In this document: positions 25,933 through 35,251 of the stretch, piece by piece
Numbering within the stretch: the stretch's first letter is position 1
How the letters are laid out: every line of letters starts with the position of its first letter
Assembly (NCBI GenBank): GCA_017545535.1
Contig: JAFWMS010000032.1
Coordinates: 42,877-106,876 of the forward strand
From: Clostridia bacterium
GTDB lineage: Bacteria > Bacillota > Clostridia > Christensenellales > CAG-138
Length of the DNA: 64,000 nucleotides
Reading direction: 5' to 3'
Made by a program: the position numbers and the translations under genes
Notes under the pieces: model-generated
The model's database searches: none
What the model saw: only the letters and a program-made list of their open reading frames with translations
What the model was told of the DNA's origin: nothing

Positions 25933-27006
25933 TCATGCTTTCATGTAGTATGCTCTATACCACTCGCTGAATTTGCGCAGCCCTTCTCGGATTCCGATCT
26001 GCGGACGGAATCCATACTCTTCCTCTAAGGCCCGGCTGTCCGCAAAGGTCACCGGCACATCGCCTGCCTGCATGCCCACCAGCTCTCTGTGTCCTTCAAA
26101 ATCGTACTCTGCGGGAAGCACGCCGGCTCTCACTAATTCTTCCTGCAGCGTTGAAATATAATCCAGCAGGTTCTCCGGTGTTCCGCCCCCGATGTTGTAT
26201 ATGGCATATGGAGGCACGGGCAACCCATCCTCGCCGCGAAGGCGCCGAGGGGCCCCTTGCATGACCCGCAGAATGCCTTCCACAATGTCGTCGATGTAGG
26301 TGAAATCCCGCTTCATCTTGCCATAATTGAAAATCCGGATCGTTTCTCCCCGTACCAGCTTTTCTGTTGCGGAGAAATAGAACATGTCCGGACGCCCCGC
26401 CGGCCCATAGACCGTAAAGAAGCGAAGGCCTGTCGAGGGAATATCGTACAGCTTGGAGTATGAATGGGCAAGCAGCTCATTGGATTTCTTCGTGGCCGCA
26501 TAGAGCGAGACCGGGTGATCCACAGGATCCTCCGTAGAAAAGGGGACCTTCCTGTTTCCTCCGTACACGGAAGAAGATGACGCATACACCAGATGCTCCA
26601 CCGGGTAGTGCCGACAGGCTTCCAGAATGTTGAAAAAGCCGATCAGGTTGGACTCGATATATACGTCCGGATGATCGATGGAGTATCGTACCCCTGCCTG
26701 GGCCGCTAAGTTTACCACTATCGCAGGTCTATATTCAGCGAAAAGCTGATCCACCAAAGCTTTATCTGCGATAGAACCCTGCACAAACAGGTGCCGGGCA
26801 GCAGCCGTTTCAGCCGTCTCGTTGATCAGCCGGAGACGGTATTCCTTCAGGGCCGGATCATAATACCCGTTCATGTTATCGAGGCTGATGACCAGGCCGG
26901 AGGACATCTCCCGCAAAAGCCGCAGGACAAGATTCGCCCCTATAAACCCCGGGCTGCCGGTTACCAGAACCGTTTTTCCGTTCAATTCAACTTTTTCTTT
27001 TACCAC
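25933..27006 (-). CDS. NAD-dependent epimerase, UDP-glucuronate 4-epimerase type
   Basis: The enzyme probably converts UDP-glucuronate to UDP-galacturonate. The 357-residue protein is an extended SDR: Rossmann motif 'VTGSPGFIGANLV' near residue 14 and the catalytic Ser/Tyr/Lys set in 'ASSSSVYGG' and 'YAATKKSNE'. Length and the segment 'LRFFTVYGPAGRPDM' agree with the CapI/GalE group acting on UDP-uronates. The start is GTG at 27006, 8 nt after AGGAGG; a TTG 6 bp upstream is too close. Its neighbour upstream makes UDP-glucuronate, which supports the substrate assignment. Confidence 0.87.
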   Translation of the reverse strand: MVKEKVELNGKTVLVTGSPGFIGANLVLRLLREMSSGLVISLDNMNGYYDPALKEYRLRLINETAETAAARHLFVQGSIADKALVDQLFAEYRPAIVVNLAAQAGVRYSIDHPDVYIESNLIGFFNILEACRHYPVEHLVYASSSSVYGGNRKVPFSTEDPVDHPVSLYAATKKSNELLAHSYSKLYDIPSTGLRFFTVYGPAGRPDMFYFSATEKLVRGETIRIFNYGKMKRDFTYIDDIVEGILRVMQGAPRRLRGEDGLPVPPYAIYNIGGGTPENLLDYISTLQEELVRAGVLPAEYDFEGHRELVGMQAGDVPVTFADSRALEEEYGFRPQIGIREGLRKFSEWYRAYYMKA

Positions 27007-27008
27007 GC

Positions 27009-28502
27009 TCAATCCCTCCTGAACAGATCGCGGGTATACACCTTGTCCTGCACATCATCCAAAACCGAATCATACCGATTGGCGATGATGCACCCGCACA
27101 TCTTTTTGAACTTCTCCAGATTATTGACGACCACCGACCCGAAGAATGTACTGCCATCTTCCAGGGTCGGCTCATAGATGACCACGGTGGCCCCTTTGGC
27201 CTTGATCCGCTTCATCACGCCCTGGATGGCGCTCTGCCGGAAATTGTCGCTATTGCTCTTCATCGTCAGGCGATACACACCCACCACGGACTCCTTCTGC
27301 CGCACTTCCTGATCATTGCTGAAAGAGGCCGAAGCCGTATAGGTCCCGGCAATCTCCAACACCTGATCCGCGATAAAATCCTTCCGGGTACGGTTGCTTT
27401 CTACAATTGCATGGATCAAATTCTGGGGAACGTCACGATAATTCGCCAACAGCTGCTTGGTGTCCTTGGGCAGGCAATATCCGCCATATCCAAAAGATGG
27501 ATTGTTATAGTAATCTCCCACCCGAGGGTCCAGACAAACGCCTTTGATGATCGGTGCGGTCTCGAGATGCTTCACTTCCGCGTAAGTATCCAGCTCATTG
27601 AAAAAGGATACCCGCAGCGCCAGATAGGTATTAACGAACAGTTTCGTCGCCTCCGCCTCAGTGGGCTGCATGAACAACACCGGAATATCGGTCTTTACAG
27701 CGCCTTGCTGCAGCATTGCGGCAAAGGTTTCAGCGTTATCTCTGTTTTTATCGTCCGCACCGACGATAATCCGGCTGGGATTGAGGTTGTCATAAAGCGC
27801 TTTTGATTCCCGCAGAAACTCAGGGCTGAACAGGATGTTGTTCATTCCCAGCTTTTCCCGGATAGAAACCGTGTATCCCACCGGTACCGTGGACTTAATC
27901 ACGATGACGGTTTTTTTCTCCTGCCCAAAGGTCACATCTCGGATCTGTTTCAGCACGCTTTCTACGGCAGAGCAATCGAAAAAATTGGTCTTGGGATCAT
28001 AATTCGTGGGGACAGCCACGACGATATAATCCGCCTGAGCATAGGCTGAAGCTCCGTCCGTTGTGGCGCGAAGGGACAAACCCCGTTCCTCATGTTCGGT
28101 CAGGAACCTCTCGATGTAAGCATCCTGGATAGGACTCTCCCACCGATTAAGCTCCTCCACCTTAGCCTCGGCAATGTCCACCGCGGTCACATCGTGATGC
28201 TGAGAAAGAAGCACTGCCAAAGACAACCCCACATAGCCCGTTCCGGCGATCGCAACCTGTTTGCGCGGCACCGAAACGACCGTCGCGGACTCGTCCCGAA
28301 TGACTTCATCCAGAGCAAAGCCAAGCACTTCTGACAAACACAGCAGCTGATCTGCCGAAGGCGTGTACTCTCCCCGTTCCAATTTGGATAACTTTGCGCG
28401 GCTGATCCCGGTTTTCACCGCCAGTTCGCTTTGGGAAATCCCCGATGCTTTTCTGCGTTCGCTCACCACCTGAGCCAATACCGATACAGCTATCTTTTTC
28501 AA
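27009..28502 (-). CDS. UDP-glucose 6-dehydrogenase fused to an N-terminal XRE-type HTH domain
   Basis: The enzyme part oxidises UDP-glucose to UDP-glucuronate with two NAD+. Residues about 9-66 form a Cro/C1 helix-turn-helix ('[20 protein letters not shown]' then [10 protein letters not shown]). From residue 81 a nucleotide-sugar dehydrogenase follows: NAD motif 'IAGTGYVG' (85-92), 'STVPVGYT', '[11 protein letters not shown]', catalytic Cys343 in 'GGYCLPKD', and a C-terminal UDP-binding domain. The start is placed at TTG 28502 (GGAGGG 6 nt upstream), giving 497 residues; an ATG at 28529 precedes that ribosome site. The HTH could bind DNA and regulate the cluster, or serve in protein assembly; neither is shown by sequence alone. 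Confidence 0.88.
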   Translation of the reverse strand: MKKIAVSVLAQVVSERRKASGISQSELAVKTGISRAKLSKLERGEYTPSADQLLCLSEVLGFALDEVIRDESATVVSVPRKQVAIAGTGYVGLSLAVLLSQHHDVTAVDIAEAKVEELNRWESPIQDAYIERFLTEHEERGLSLRATTDGASAYAQADYIVVAVPTNYDPKTNFFDCSAVESVLKQIRDVTFGQEKKTVIVIKSTVPVGYTVSIREKLGMNNILFSPEFLRESKALYDNLNPSRIIVGADDKNRDNAETFAAMLQQGAVKTDIPVLFMQPTEAEATKLFVNTYLALRVSFFNELDTYAEVKHLETAPIIKGVCLDPRVGDYYNNPSFGYGGYCLPKDTKQLLANYRDVPQNLIHAIVESNRTRKDFIADQVLEIAGTYTASASFSNDQEVRQKESVVGVYRLTMKSNSDNFRQSAIQGVMKRIKAKGATVVIYEPTLEDGSTFFGSVVVNNLEKFKKMCGCIIANRYDSVLDDVQDKVYTRDLFRRD

Positions 28503-28592
28503 ACGAATCCCTCCATGTGTGTTGCTCATACTGACAAGAAAAGGAAGCAGGATATGAACCGTTCTTCGGGCCATATCAGCCAGGGCATATCA

Positions 28593-30083
28593 TTACATGG
28601 CCCCTTTCCGGTTAAGCACGACCCACACGGTCTTGAATAAAATGTGGATATCCTGCTTGAGAGACCAGTTTTCGATGTATTCCCGATCCAGGCGGACCAC
28701 CGTGTCAAAGTCACGGATCTCGCTGCGTCCGCTGACCTGCCAAAGGCCGGTGATCCCCGGCTTTGTGGACATTCTGGAGCGATGGAAGGGCTCATAGCGG
28801 TGCCACTCGTCCACCGTGGGCGGGCGGGTTCCGACCAGGGACATATCGCCCTTCAGAACGTTGAAAAACTGAGGGAACTCGTCAATGGACAAATCTCGTA
28901 TCCAGCCGCCGACACCCTTTTTCCATTTTCCGTTGGGAAGCTGCTTTTGCCCGATGATGCGCGGGTCATGCTCCAGCTTGAACATGAGTTGATCTTCCTG
29001 CCCGCTTTCCACGGCCAGCTGCTTCTTTCGCGCTTCCGCATCCATATACATGCTGCGAAACTTGTACATTTGAAACTTTTTCCCGTTTTCACCTATCCGG
29101 GTCTGCGCGAAAAAGATCGGTCCCGGGTCAGACAGCCAGATCGCCGCCGCCACGGGAGGCGTGAGGATGATCGTGATCAGAACGCCCAGCAGGCCGCCTG
29201 CAATATCCATGATACGCTTCAGGAACAGGTCCCGGCCTGTAATGTAACCCAGCGAAGTCGTGATCGTCAGATGCCCGCAAATCCATTCCACGTTTTTATG
29301 CCTGGACTGGATCTCGTCCAAATTCGTGAGGGCTGTGTGGATGGTTATCCCCATGCGCATGAGGTTGTTGATGAGATTCACCGGCAGATTGGCTTCGGGC
29401 GGCACGTCCAAATACACCTCATCCACCCAGTTATTGGTCAGATACCGTTCCAGCGTATCGGTCGTCGCGACGATGGGGATCGTTTCAAGCTCCGGATACT
29501 CCTCCCAGAGAGAGCGGAGCGCCTGCCGTGCCTCCTCTTCGGAAGGATTGGCGCCCATGATGGCAAGCCCGATGAACCGGTACGTTCCGTAATTCGTTCT
29601 AAGAAGCCGCGGAATGACCGAAAGAATCTGAGAAGTCTCCAGCGCGATAAGCATCGAATGCCGATTGAGGATGTGGTGTTTTTTCTTCAGAAAGCTCTTG
29701 TACGCCTGGCGCATGATGAAACAGGAAACGATATACATCGGCACGGCATACAAGGCGATTTTCGAAAGATCCGCATCGCTCTTTTGATTCAGCAGCTGGA
29801 GGACCAGAAGAATGAGGATCACACGCCCCGTCTGGCCAAGGAGTCGGACCATTTCGTCCCATGGGGTATGATGCAGCACACTGTGGTAGGTATCCAGGAT
29901 GATTATTACGACCAAATTCACAAGGATAGCTTCCAAAGCTAGCCGCCAGAAAAAGGGAGAACTCAGCACTCCCTCTTTTCTAACCAGCAAAAACCCGGTC
30001 AGAAGGCTGAGAAAAAGGCAAAGGTTGTCCAAAAGCATGAAATCGATATGCTGGGACCAGCCGCGTATTCTCCTTTTATACAT
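28593..30083 (-). CDS. priming sugar-phosphate transferase (undecaprenyl-phosphate glycosylphosphotransferase)
   Basis: This membrane enzyme starts each polysaccharide repeat by moving a sugar phosphate from UDP-sugar to undecaprenyl phosphate. The 496-residue protein has about four N-terminal membrane helices, a CoA-binding-like middle domain ('SMLIALETSQILSVIPRLL'), a further membrane segment (about 287-310) and the bacterial sugar transferase domain with 'YKFRSMYMDAE', 'DEFPQFFNVLKGDMSLVG' and 'KPGITGLWQVSGRSE'. The WbaP-like layout suggests hexose-1-phosphate transfer. The start follows GGGAGGGCAGG. The 90-bp gap to the HTH-dehydrogenase shows no terminator. Confidence 0.93.
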   Translation of the reverse strand: MYKRRIRGWSQHIDFMLLDNLCLFLSLLTGFLLVRKEGVLSSPFFWRLALEAILVNLVVIIILDTYHSVLHHTPWDEMVRLLGQTGRVILILLVLQLLNQKSDADLSKIALYAVPMYIVSCFIMRQAYKSFLKKKHHILNRHSMLIALETSQILSVIPRLLRTNYGTYRFIGLAIMGANPSEEEARQALRSLWEEYPELETIPIVATTDTLERYLTNNWVDEVYLDVPPEANLPVNLINNLMRMGITIHTALTNLDEIQSRHKNVEWICGHLTITTSLGYITGRDLFLKRIMDIAGGLLGVLITIILTPPVAAAIWLSDPGPIFFAQTRIGENGKKFQMYKFRSMYMDAEARKKQLAVESGQEDQLMFKLEHDPRIIGQKQLPNGKWKKGVGGWIRDLSIDEFPQFFNVLKGDMSLVGTRPPTVDEWHRYEPFHRSRMSTKPGITGLWQVSGRSEIRDFDTVVRLDREYIENWSLKQDIHILFKTVWVVLNRKGAM

Positions 30084-30146
30084 TTTTCCTGCCCTCCCTT
30101 GTTTGACTCATTCTGAACGCGATCATGGTTTCGAAGGTCCTTCCGA

Positions 30147-31175
30147 TCATTCCGCCTGCTTTTCCTGCTGTCTGACCCTGACCGCACAAAGAAGCATGGC
30201 CGGCAGATACAAGTGCATCTTAAGCAGGAGCATAACGGCTCCCACCTTTGGGGGCAAACCTTTCACAGTCACAAATGAAAGCATATCCGATTCACGAAGC
30301 CCTTCCTTCAGATGCCGTGCGGCTTCCCGCAAAGAGGGATCCGTCTCAGCGCGCCACTTTCCCGTGCGAATGATCAACATGGCGGCATATTCGTTGAGCT
30401 GACGGTCTACAGCCGGTCCGTTTCCACCCATATGCTCCCGCATATATATGATTAAATAGCGAAAGCTCTTTGTCAATAGGTTCTCCCTGCTCTTTGCGCG
30501 AATGGAATCCTCGTTGGTTTTATTGTACATATACAGACGTTCGTTGCATACATACACGTTTCGGCAGTGCAGAAGGCATTCATAGGTCATGGGCACATCG
30601 GTGAAAACACGGATCCTTTCCTCCCGTGTATAGTGTTCCAGCAGCAGTTCCCGCCGGAAGGCCTTGTCCCAGGTGTGCGCCTGAATGACGCCGACCTGAA
30701 GTCCTTTCCTCGTATCCGTAAGGAGAAAGGGGATGATCTCCTTCTCCAGCCTTGTCCTGTCGTAAAACCCTTCAGGTACATTGTTGAGGGTCGCTTCCAG
30801 ATGATCCTCATATACGCTGCTTGCCGCGAACAGCACCATATCCAAAGACACTGGAGACCGCGACACCGTTTCATGGATAAATTGCAGCATGTTTTCAAGC
30901 GCCCAGTCATCCCCGTCCACGATGCAGACGTAGTCCCCTTTTGCGGCCAGGATACCCGCGTTCCGGGCAGAAATCAGTCCACCGTTGGGTTTGTGTATGA
31001 CGCGCACACGGGGATCCAGGCGCGCGTATTCGTCACAAATCTTAGGGCAATCGTCCGGCGAACCGTCGTCGATGAGCAGCAGTTCAAAGTCAGTATAGGT
31101 CTGAGAAAGGATGCTGTCCACGCAGCGCCGCAGATATTTCTCCACCTTATACACGGGCACGATTACGCTGATCAT
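30147..31175 (-). CDS. glycosyltransferase family 2
   Basis: This is a cytoplasmic, peripherally bound GT-A transferase that adds one sugar to the lipid-linked repeat. The 342-residue protein begins 'ISVIVPVYKVEKYLRRC', with 'LIDDGSPDD', 'NGGLISARN' and the metal-binding 'IVDGDDW' near residue 95. The donor and acceptor are unknown. A weakly hydrophobic segment near the C-terminus (about 312-333) could attach it to the membrane. The start follows AAAGGTGAAACAAA. Confidence 0.9.
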   Translation of the reverse strand: MISVIVPVYKVEKYLRRCVDSILSQTYTDFELLLIDDGSPDDCPKICDEYARLDPRVRVIHKPNGGLISARNAGILAAKGDYVCIVDGDDWALENMLQFIHETVSRSPVSLDMVLFAASSVYEDHLEATLNNVPEGFYDRTRLEKEIIPFLLTDTRKGLQVGVIQAHTWDKAFRRELLLEHYTREERIRVFTDVPMTYECLLHCRNVYVCNERLYMYNKTNEDSIRAKSRENLLTKSFRYLIIYMREHMGGNGPAVDRQLNEYAAMLIIRTGKWRAETDPSLREAARHLKEGLRESDMLSFVTVKGLPPKVGAVMLLLKMHLYLPAMLLCAVRVRQQEKQAE

Positions 31176-31249
31176 TTTGTTTCACCTTTCCTTGATGCTT
31201 TATTCAGTCCAAACCGCCGATGATGCTGGGTTCGAAATCCCATACGCTT

Positions 31250-32803
31250 TTATGGCATCGAATCGATCTTTGTCCCTGATTTGGGCAGGATGCTTCTTTT
31301 TATTTGTGCAAGGCTATCCCTCAATAGGGGGTTGCGTCCGAAGAAAACAAAGTAGCATAGATTCGGCACCGTGAAGCTCATTACGGCATTCAGGATAAGA
31401 GATCCCCATACATTCAGAGAAAACAGACCGCATACAAACCATGATGCCGCGCAGGAGATCAAAGCGACTGCCGTTAATCCGCAGAAGAGCCGCACAAACC
31501 TCCCTCTGTTCGCGCGGGGAAACACCTCCAGAAACAGATTGCGGAACAGCCATGGAATCTGAACGAGAACGATGGAGACAACGGAGGAAAGGAGCACCCC
31601 GTACAGTCCCAGCCATTGTACCGTCGCCAGGTTCAAGCCCAGATTCACCAGCGCCGCGGTTAAAGGCCGCCAACGGTCCATCTTCCAAATGCCCGCCGAG
31701 TCTTTAAACATATTGAGAAGTTTGTTGGCTCCCATGGAATAGTAATACACAACGAAGCAAAACACAAATCCGATGGCAAGCATATTGTCCTCGCCCATCC
31801 AGATCTGCATGAATGGCTGGTACAGGCAGAGCAGCATGGAACTGCTCACGCCCAGTAGCCAGCAGAACAGAAGACTTATCTTTTCAAGATCCCGGTAATT
31901 CGATTCCTTGCTTTCCATAACCAGCTTGTTGCCTACGCCTGCCATACAGGCGTTGAGGATTATGACCAGCATCATGCGTAGCGCAGTGATAATGAAATAG
32001 TAATTCTGATAGAGCGCTAAAGCGCTCAACCCCATGAAGGCAGAAATCACCAGCGTATCTGCGGAATCGAAAACCGTAGCGGACAGCTTCGACGTGAACA
32101 GGTCCCGCACCCTGCGGAAGATATCACGTGTTTTTTCCTTCGGCAGCTTCCCGACCGGCACGTACTGGGGATACATCTTCGAAGCGCATACCGCGGTCAG
32201 AACGTTTGTGACGATCTGGCACAGCAGTTGGACGGCCAGAAACAGATAGTAATTCCGAGTAAAGACAAGGATCAGGATCTTCAGGATGTATTCCGTCAAT
32301 CGCACGGCAATGCTGACTTTGCTGATCATGTCCCGCCGCTGATGCGCCTGCAGCAGACTTCCCTTGTATGCGAACAGCCAATACGTCAGCACCGTGTTGC
32401 CGAGGTTCATCAGATACAGGACATACAGATTCATTCCTGCGGGCAGATCGTCCCTAATGAGGATGTGCAGAACGGGTATTATAAGCAGTCCGACCGCCGC
32501 AATCGCAAGGCCGATGATCCTGTATAACGTCCGGTACAGCCGCAGCAAGGCGCAGATCGCGGGGGTGTCGTCCTCTGCGATCGGCTTGTACATACTGAAC
32601 ACCATCGCACTGCCCACACCGAGCTCCGCCAGGTTCAAAAACATCAGGAGCGACTTGAACAAGCCGTTCAGGCCCAGATACTGCGTTCCCAGATAATGTA
32701 GCATTACGGAACGAATGACGAAAGGAAACAGCATATTGACCGTTTCCTGTATTCCGCCGAACACAATGTTTCTTGCTGCGTTTTTAGTTCGCTCAAGCTT
32801 CAT
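31250..32803 (-). CDS. Wzx-type lipid-linked oligosaccharide flippase
   Basis: This is a 517-residue polytopic membrane protein with about 14 helices, of the MOP/polysaccharide transporter superfamily. It opens with 'NIVFGGIQETVNMLFPFVIR' and 'YLGLNGLFKSLLMFLNLAELGVGSA', typical of clostridial capsule flippases. It would flip the completed undecaprenyl-linked repeat across the membrane for Wzy. A possible ribosome site (AAGGAG) is rather far from the ATG at 32803. Confidence 0.9.
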   Translation of the reverse strand: MKLERTKNAARNIVFGGIQETVNMLFPFVIRSVMLHYLGTQYLGLNGLFKSLLMFLNLAELGVGSAMVFSMYKPIAEDDTPAICALLRLYRTLYRIIGLAIAAVGLLIIPVLHILIRDDLPAGMNLYVLYLMNLGNTVLTYWLFAYKGSLLQAHQRRDMISKVSIAVRLTEYILKILILVFTRNYYLFLAVQLLCQIVTNVLTAVCASKMYPQYVPVGKLPKEKTRDIFRRVRDLFTSKLSATVFDSADTLVISAFMGLSALALYQNYYFIITALRMMLVIILNACMAGVGNKLVMESKESNYRDLEKISLLFCWLLGVSSSMLLCLYQPFMQIWMGEDNMLAIGFVFCFVVYYYSMGANKLLNMFKDSAGIWKMDRWRPLTAALVNLGLNLATVQWLGLYGVLLSSVVSIVLVQIPWLFRNLFLEVFPRANRGRFVRLFCGLTAVALISCAASWFVCGLFSLNVWGSLILNAVMSFTVPNLCYFVFFGRNPLLRDSLAQIKRSILPKSGTKIDSMP

Positions 32804-32849
32804 GCCGCTTACCAGGCTCCTTTTGGGTCAGGGACTACAGAAACAACGT

Positions 32850-34028
32850 TCAATCCGTCTTTACTGTTTCGATTCGGCACTCCAAAAGCGTGCGGTACAG
32901 TTCGTGCGTCTTGGCCGTGATCTCCTGCCAGGTGTATTTGGAGGAAACCGTTTTGCGCGACGCAATGCGAAGCGCTTCCGCTTTTTCGGGATGATCGCAC
33001 AGATCCTGCAACGCTTCCCGCAAAGCTTCCGCGCTCCCGCGAGGAAAAGTAATGCCGCAGCCGTTCATGACATCCGCGCACTCACCGATGTCAGAAGTCA
33101 CACAGCAGCATCCGTAGTTCATAGCTTCCAGAAGCGTCAATGGCATCCCTTCCAGATCGCTCGGCAATACATACAAGTATGCATTGCTGTACAGCTCTTC
33201 CAGGACAAGCCCCTGCTGGAAACCGGCAAAGATGATGGAAGGATTGTCCTCTGCCATTTCCTGCAGGCTCTTCACGTAGTCGTCTGTGTCCGATGTGCGG
33301 CCGACTATCACCAGCTTTTTATCCGTCGACAGCTTCTGATAGGCTTCAATGAGATAATGAATGCCCTTCTCCGGCACCAGCCGGCCCAGGAACAGGATAT
33401 AGTCCCTCGAGGAAAGCCCGAAAAGCTTCGTGATCTCAGAAGCAGGGCGGATCTCAGCCGGGTCGATTCCATTGGGGATCAGCACGGTGTCCCGTCCGTA
33501 TTTTTCACGGAAATATGCCTGCACGCCTTTGGACAGCACGATGATGCTGTGCGCGTAGCGGACAGCCATCTTCTCACCCAGCATGATATAAGCGGAAGCG
33601 AACTTTCCCCATTTCTGCCGCTGATGATCGAGTCCATGGATCGTAACCACCACCTTCTTGCCCAGCAGCCTCGGCAGCCAGCAAATGACGCACGGTCCTT
33701 CCGTATGGAAGTGGACCAGATCAAAGCGACGGAAAGAAGCCATCACCGTCGCAATGATAGATGAAGACATAGCCGCTAGCCCGCGGCGGTCAACGGTCGG
33801 CGTCCAGACCAGATGGACGCCCCGGTGTTCCCGCGGCAGCGGAGCGCTTTTCCGCATCTTTTTGAATTCCTTATTCGTCCGGTTATAGCAGGTCACGTCA
33901 TATCCGATCTCCGTAAGATGCGGCGCCAGGTTGCTGACGACGACCTCCACGCCTCCGTCACGGGAAGGGATAAATTTATGCCCGATCATCGCGATCCGCT
34001 TCGGTGTTTTCTGCATATTCGCTCTCAT
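32850..34028 (-). CDS. glycosyltransferase family 4
   Basis: This is a GT-B retaining glycosyltransferase. The 392-residue protein has 'GHKFIPSRDGGVEVVVSNL' at the N-terminus, 'FHTEGP', the donor-site 'FLGRLVPEKGIHYLIEA' and the EX7E motif in 'PSDLEGMPLTLLEAMNYG'. It probably adds an alpha-linked sugar to the growing repeat. The start at 34028 follows AAAGGAAGGA. Confidence 0.9.
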   Translation of the reverse strand: MRANMQKTPKRIAMIGHKFIPSRDGGVEVVVSNLAPHLTEIGYDVTCYNRTNKEFKKMRKSAPLPREHRGVHLVWTPTVDRRGLAAMSSSIIATVMASFRRFDLVHFHTEGPCVICWLPRLLGKKVVVTIHGLDHQRQKWGKFASAYIMLGEKMAVRYAHSIIVLSKGVQAYFREKYGRDTVLIPNGIDPAEIRPASEITKLFGLSSRDYILFLGRLVPEKGIHYLIEAYQKLSTDKKLVIVGRTSDTDDYVKSLQEMAEDNPSIIFAGFQQGLVLEELYSNAYLYVLPSDLEGMPLTLLEAMNYGCCCVTSDIGECADVMNGCGITFPRGSAEALREALQDLCDHPEKAEALRIASRKTVSSKYTWQEITAKTHELYRTLLECRIETVKTD

Positions 34029-34077
34029 TCCTTCCTTTCACAATCGCCCGGCAGCCGTTACTTCCGGCTGCCCTTCG

Positions 34078-35214
34078 TCAGGACTGCCGTTTGGTTTCGG
34101 AATACGCGCGCTCCGCCATACTCAGATAGATCTCCTGCAGCTTGCGCGCCTCCACGTGAATGTCATACCCCGCCCGGCGGACAATATCGACCCCCTGCAT
34201 TCGCTCCGCTGCCGAATGCCTTGCCGCCAGGATCTCTTTTGCCCACTGTGGGTCTTCCGCTTGAAGGGGGATCCTGTGTGCCCCCGGAGAAAGCAGCACT
34301 TCATCGGTGATCCGATCGGAGAAGAAGCACGGCAATCCGGCTGCCTGCGCTTCAATCCCAACCACGGGAAGCCCCTCAAACAGTGAAGGAAGCACGAAGC
34401 AATCCATCGCATGATACCATCCGCTGACGTCTGCCATCTGCCCCAAAAAGAGCGTCTTTTCCTGAACCCCCATAGCCACGGCTTTTTCTTTCACGGACTG
34501 CTCCAATTCTCCCACGCCGATCAGGACAAGTCGAGCATCAGGATCCGTCTTTGCGATTTGCGCGAAAATATCCAGCAGACGACTGTGATTTTTCTGAACG
34601 TTGAACCTGCCCACATGGCCGATCACAAAGCAACCATCAAGATCATGCAGCCGCCTCAGGCGGTCACGCTCTTCCTGCCGGAACGCGAATCTCGACACGT
34701 TTATCGCGTTGCGCAGGATGAATCCGGACTCCCTCCAGCGCTTTTCCCCGTAATAGTATATCCCCGCGTCCCTGCCGCAGCTCCAGTAATCCGTTGCCGC
34801 TCCAGGAAGGAGCTGCTTGCAGATCAGCTTCAGCGGATACTTGTAATCACGGATGATCTGCGTATTATGCGCGTGCGCGATTCGGACCCGTACCCCGGCG
34901 TCCTCGGCGCTTTTCAGAGCGTAATACCCCATAGCTTCGTTGTGCGCGTGGACAATCTTGATTTCCGGCGCGTGGTGCACCAGATCCGCCACAAACCGTT
35001 TGTATTTGGGGAAATGCAGCGGGTTGAGGCCCGGGCTGACAAAGACACGACCACCCATACGGCGTATCTCCTCATCGTATTCTCCGGGAGCAGGCTTGTT
35101 TGCCAGAAAATCAAACTGGATTTGGCTCCGATCCATCTCCCGGTAATAGTTCATCAGCATGGTTTCGATCCCCGCCCGCGCCATATTGCTGACGGAATGA
35201 AGCACACGTAGCAT
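34078..35214 (-). CDS. glycosyltransferase family 4 (EpsF-like)
   Basis: This 378-residue GT-B transferase starts 'LRVLHSVSNMARAGIETMLM', typical of the EpsF/GT1-group branch, and has 'GHVGRFNVQKNHSRLLDIF' and the EX7E-type motif 'PSLFEGLPVVGIEAQAAG'. The start is placed at the ATG at 35214 because GGAGG lies 9 nt upstream; an upstream GTG at 35259 would put the ribosome site inside the protein. It follows the CDP-glycerol transferase-like gene. Confidence 0.88.
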   Translation of the reverse strand: MLRVLHSVSNMARAGIETMLMNYYREMDRSQIQFDFLANKPAPGEYDEEIRRMGGRVFVSPGLNPLHFPKYKRFVADLVHHAPEIKIVHAHNEAMGYYALKSAEDAGVRVRIAHAHNTQIIRDYKYPLKLICKQLLPGAATDYWSCGRDAGIYYYGEKRWRESGFILRNAINVSRFAFRQEERDRLRRLHDLDGCFVIGHVGRFNVQKNHSRLLDIFAQIAKTDPDARLVLIGVGELEQSVKEKAVAMGVQEKTLFLGQMADVSGWYHAMDCFVLPSLFEGLPVVGIEAQAAGLPCFFSDRITDEVLLSPGAHRIPLQAEDPQWAKEILAARHSAAERMQGVDIVRRAGYDIHVEARKLQEIYLSMAERAYSETKRQS

Positions 35215-35251
35215 CTCTCTGTTCCTCCGGTTTCCGTTTTCTCCCATCCGA

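Noticed and set aside
28503..28529. Upstream ATG for the HTH-dehydrogenase
   Set aside because: The strong GGAGGG site lies downstream of this ATG and fits the TTG at 28502.
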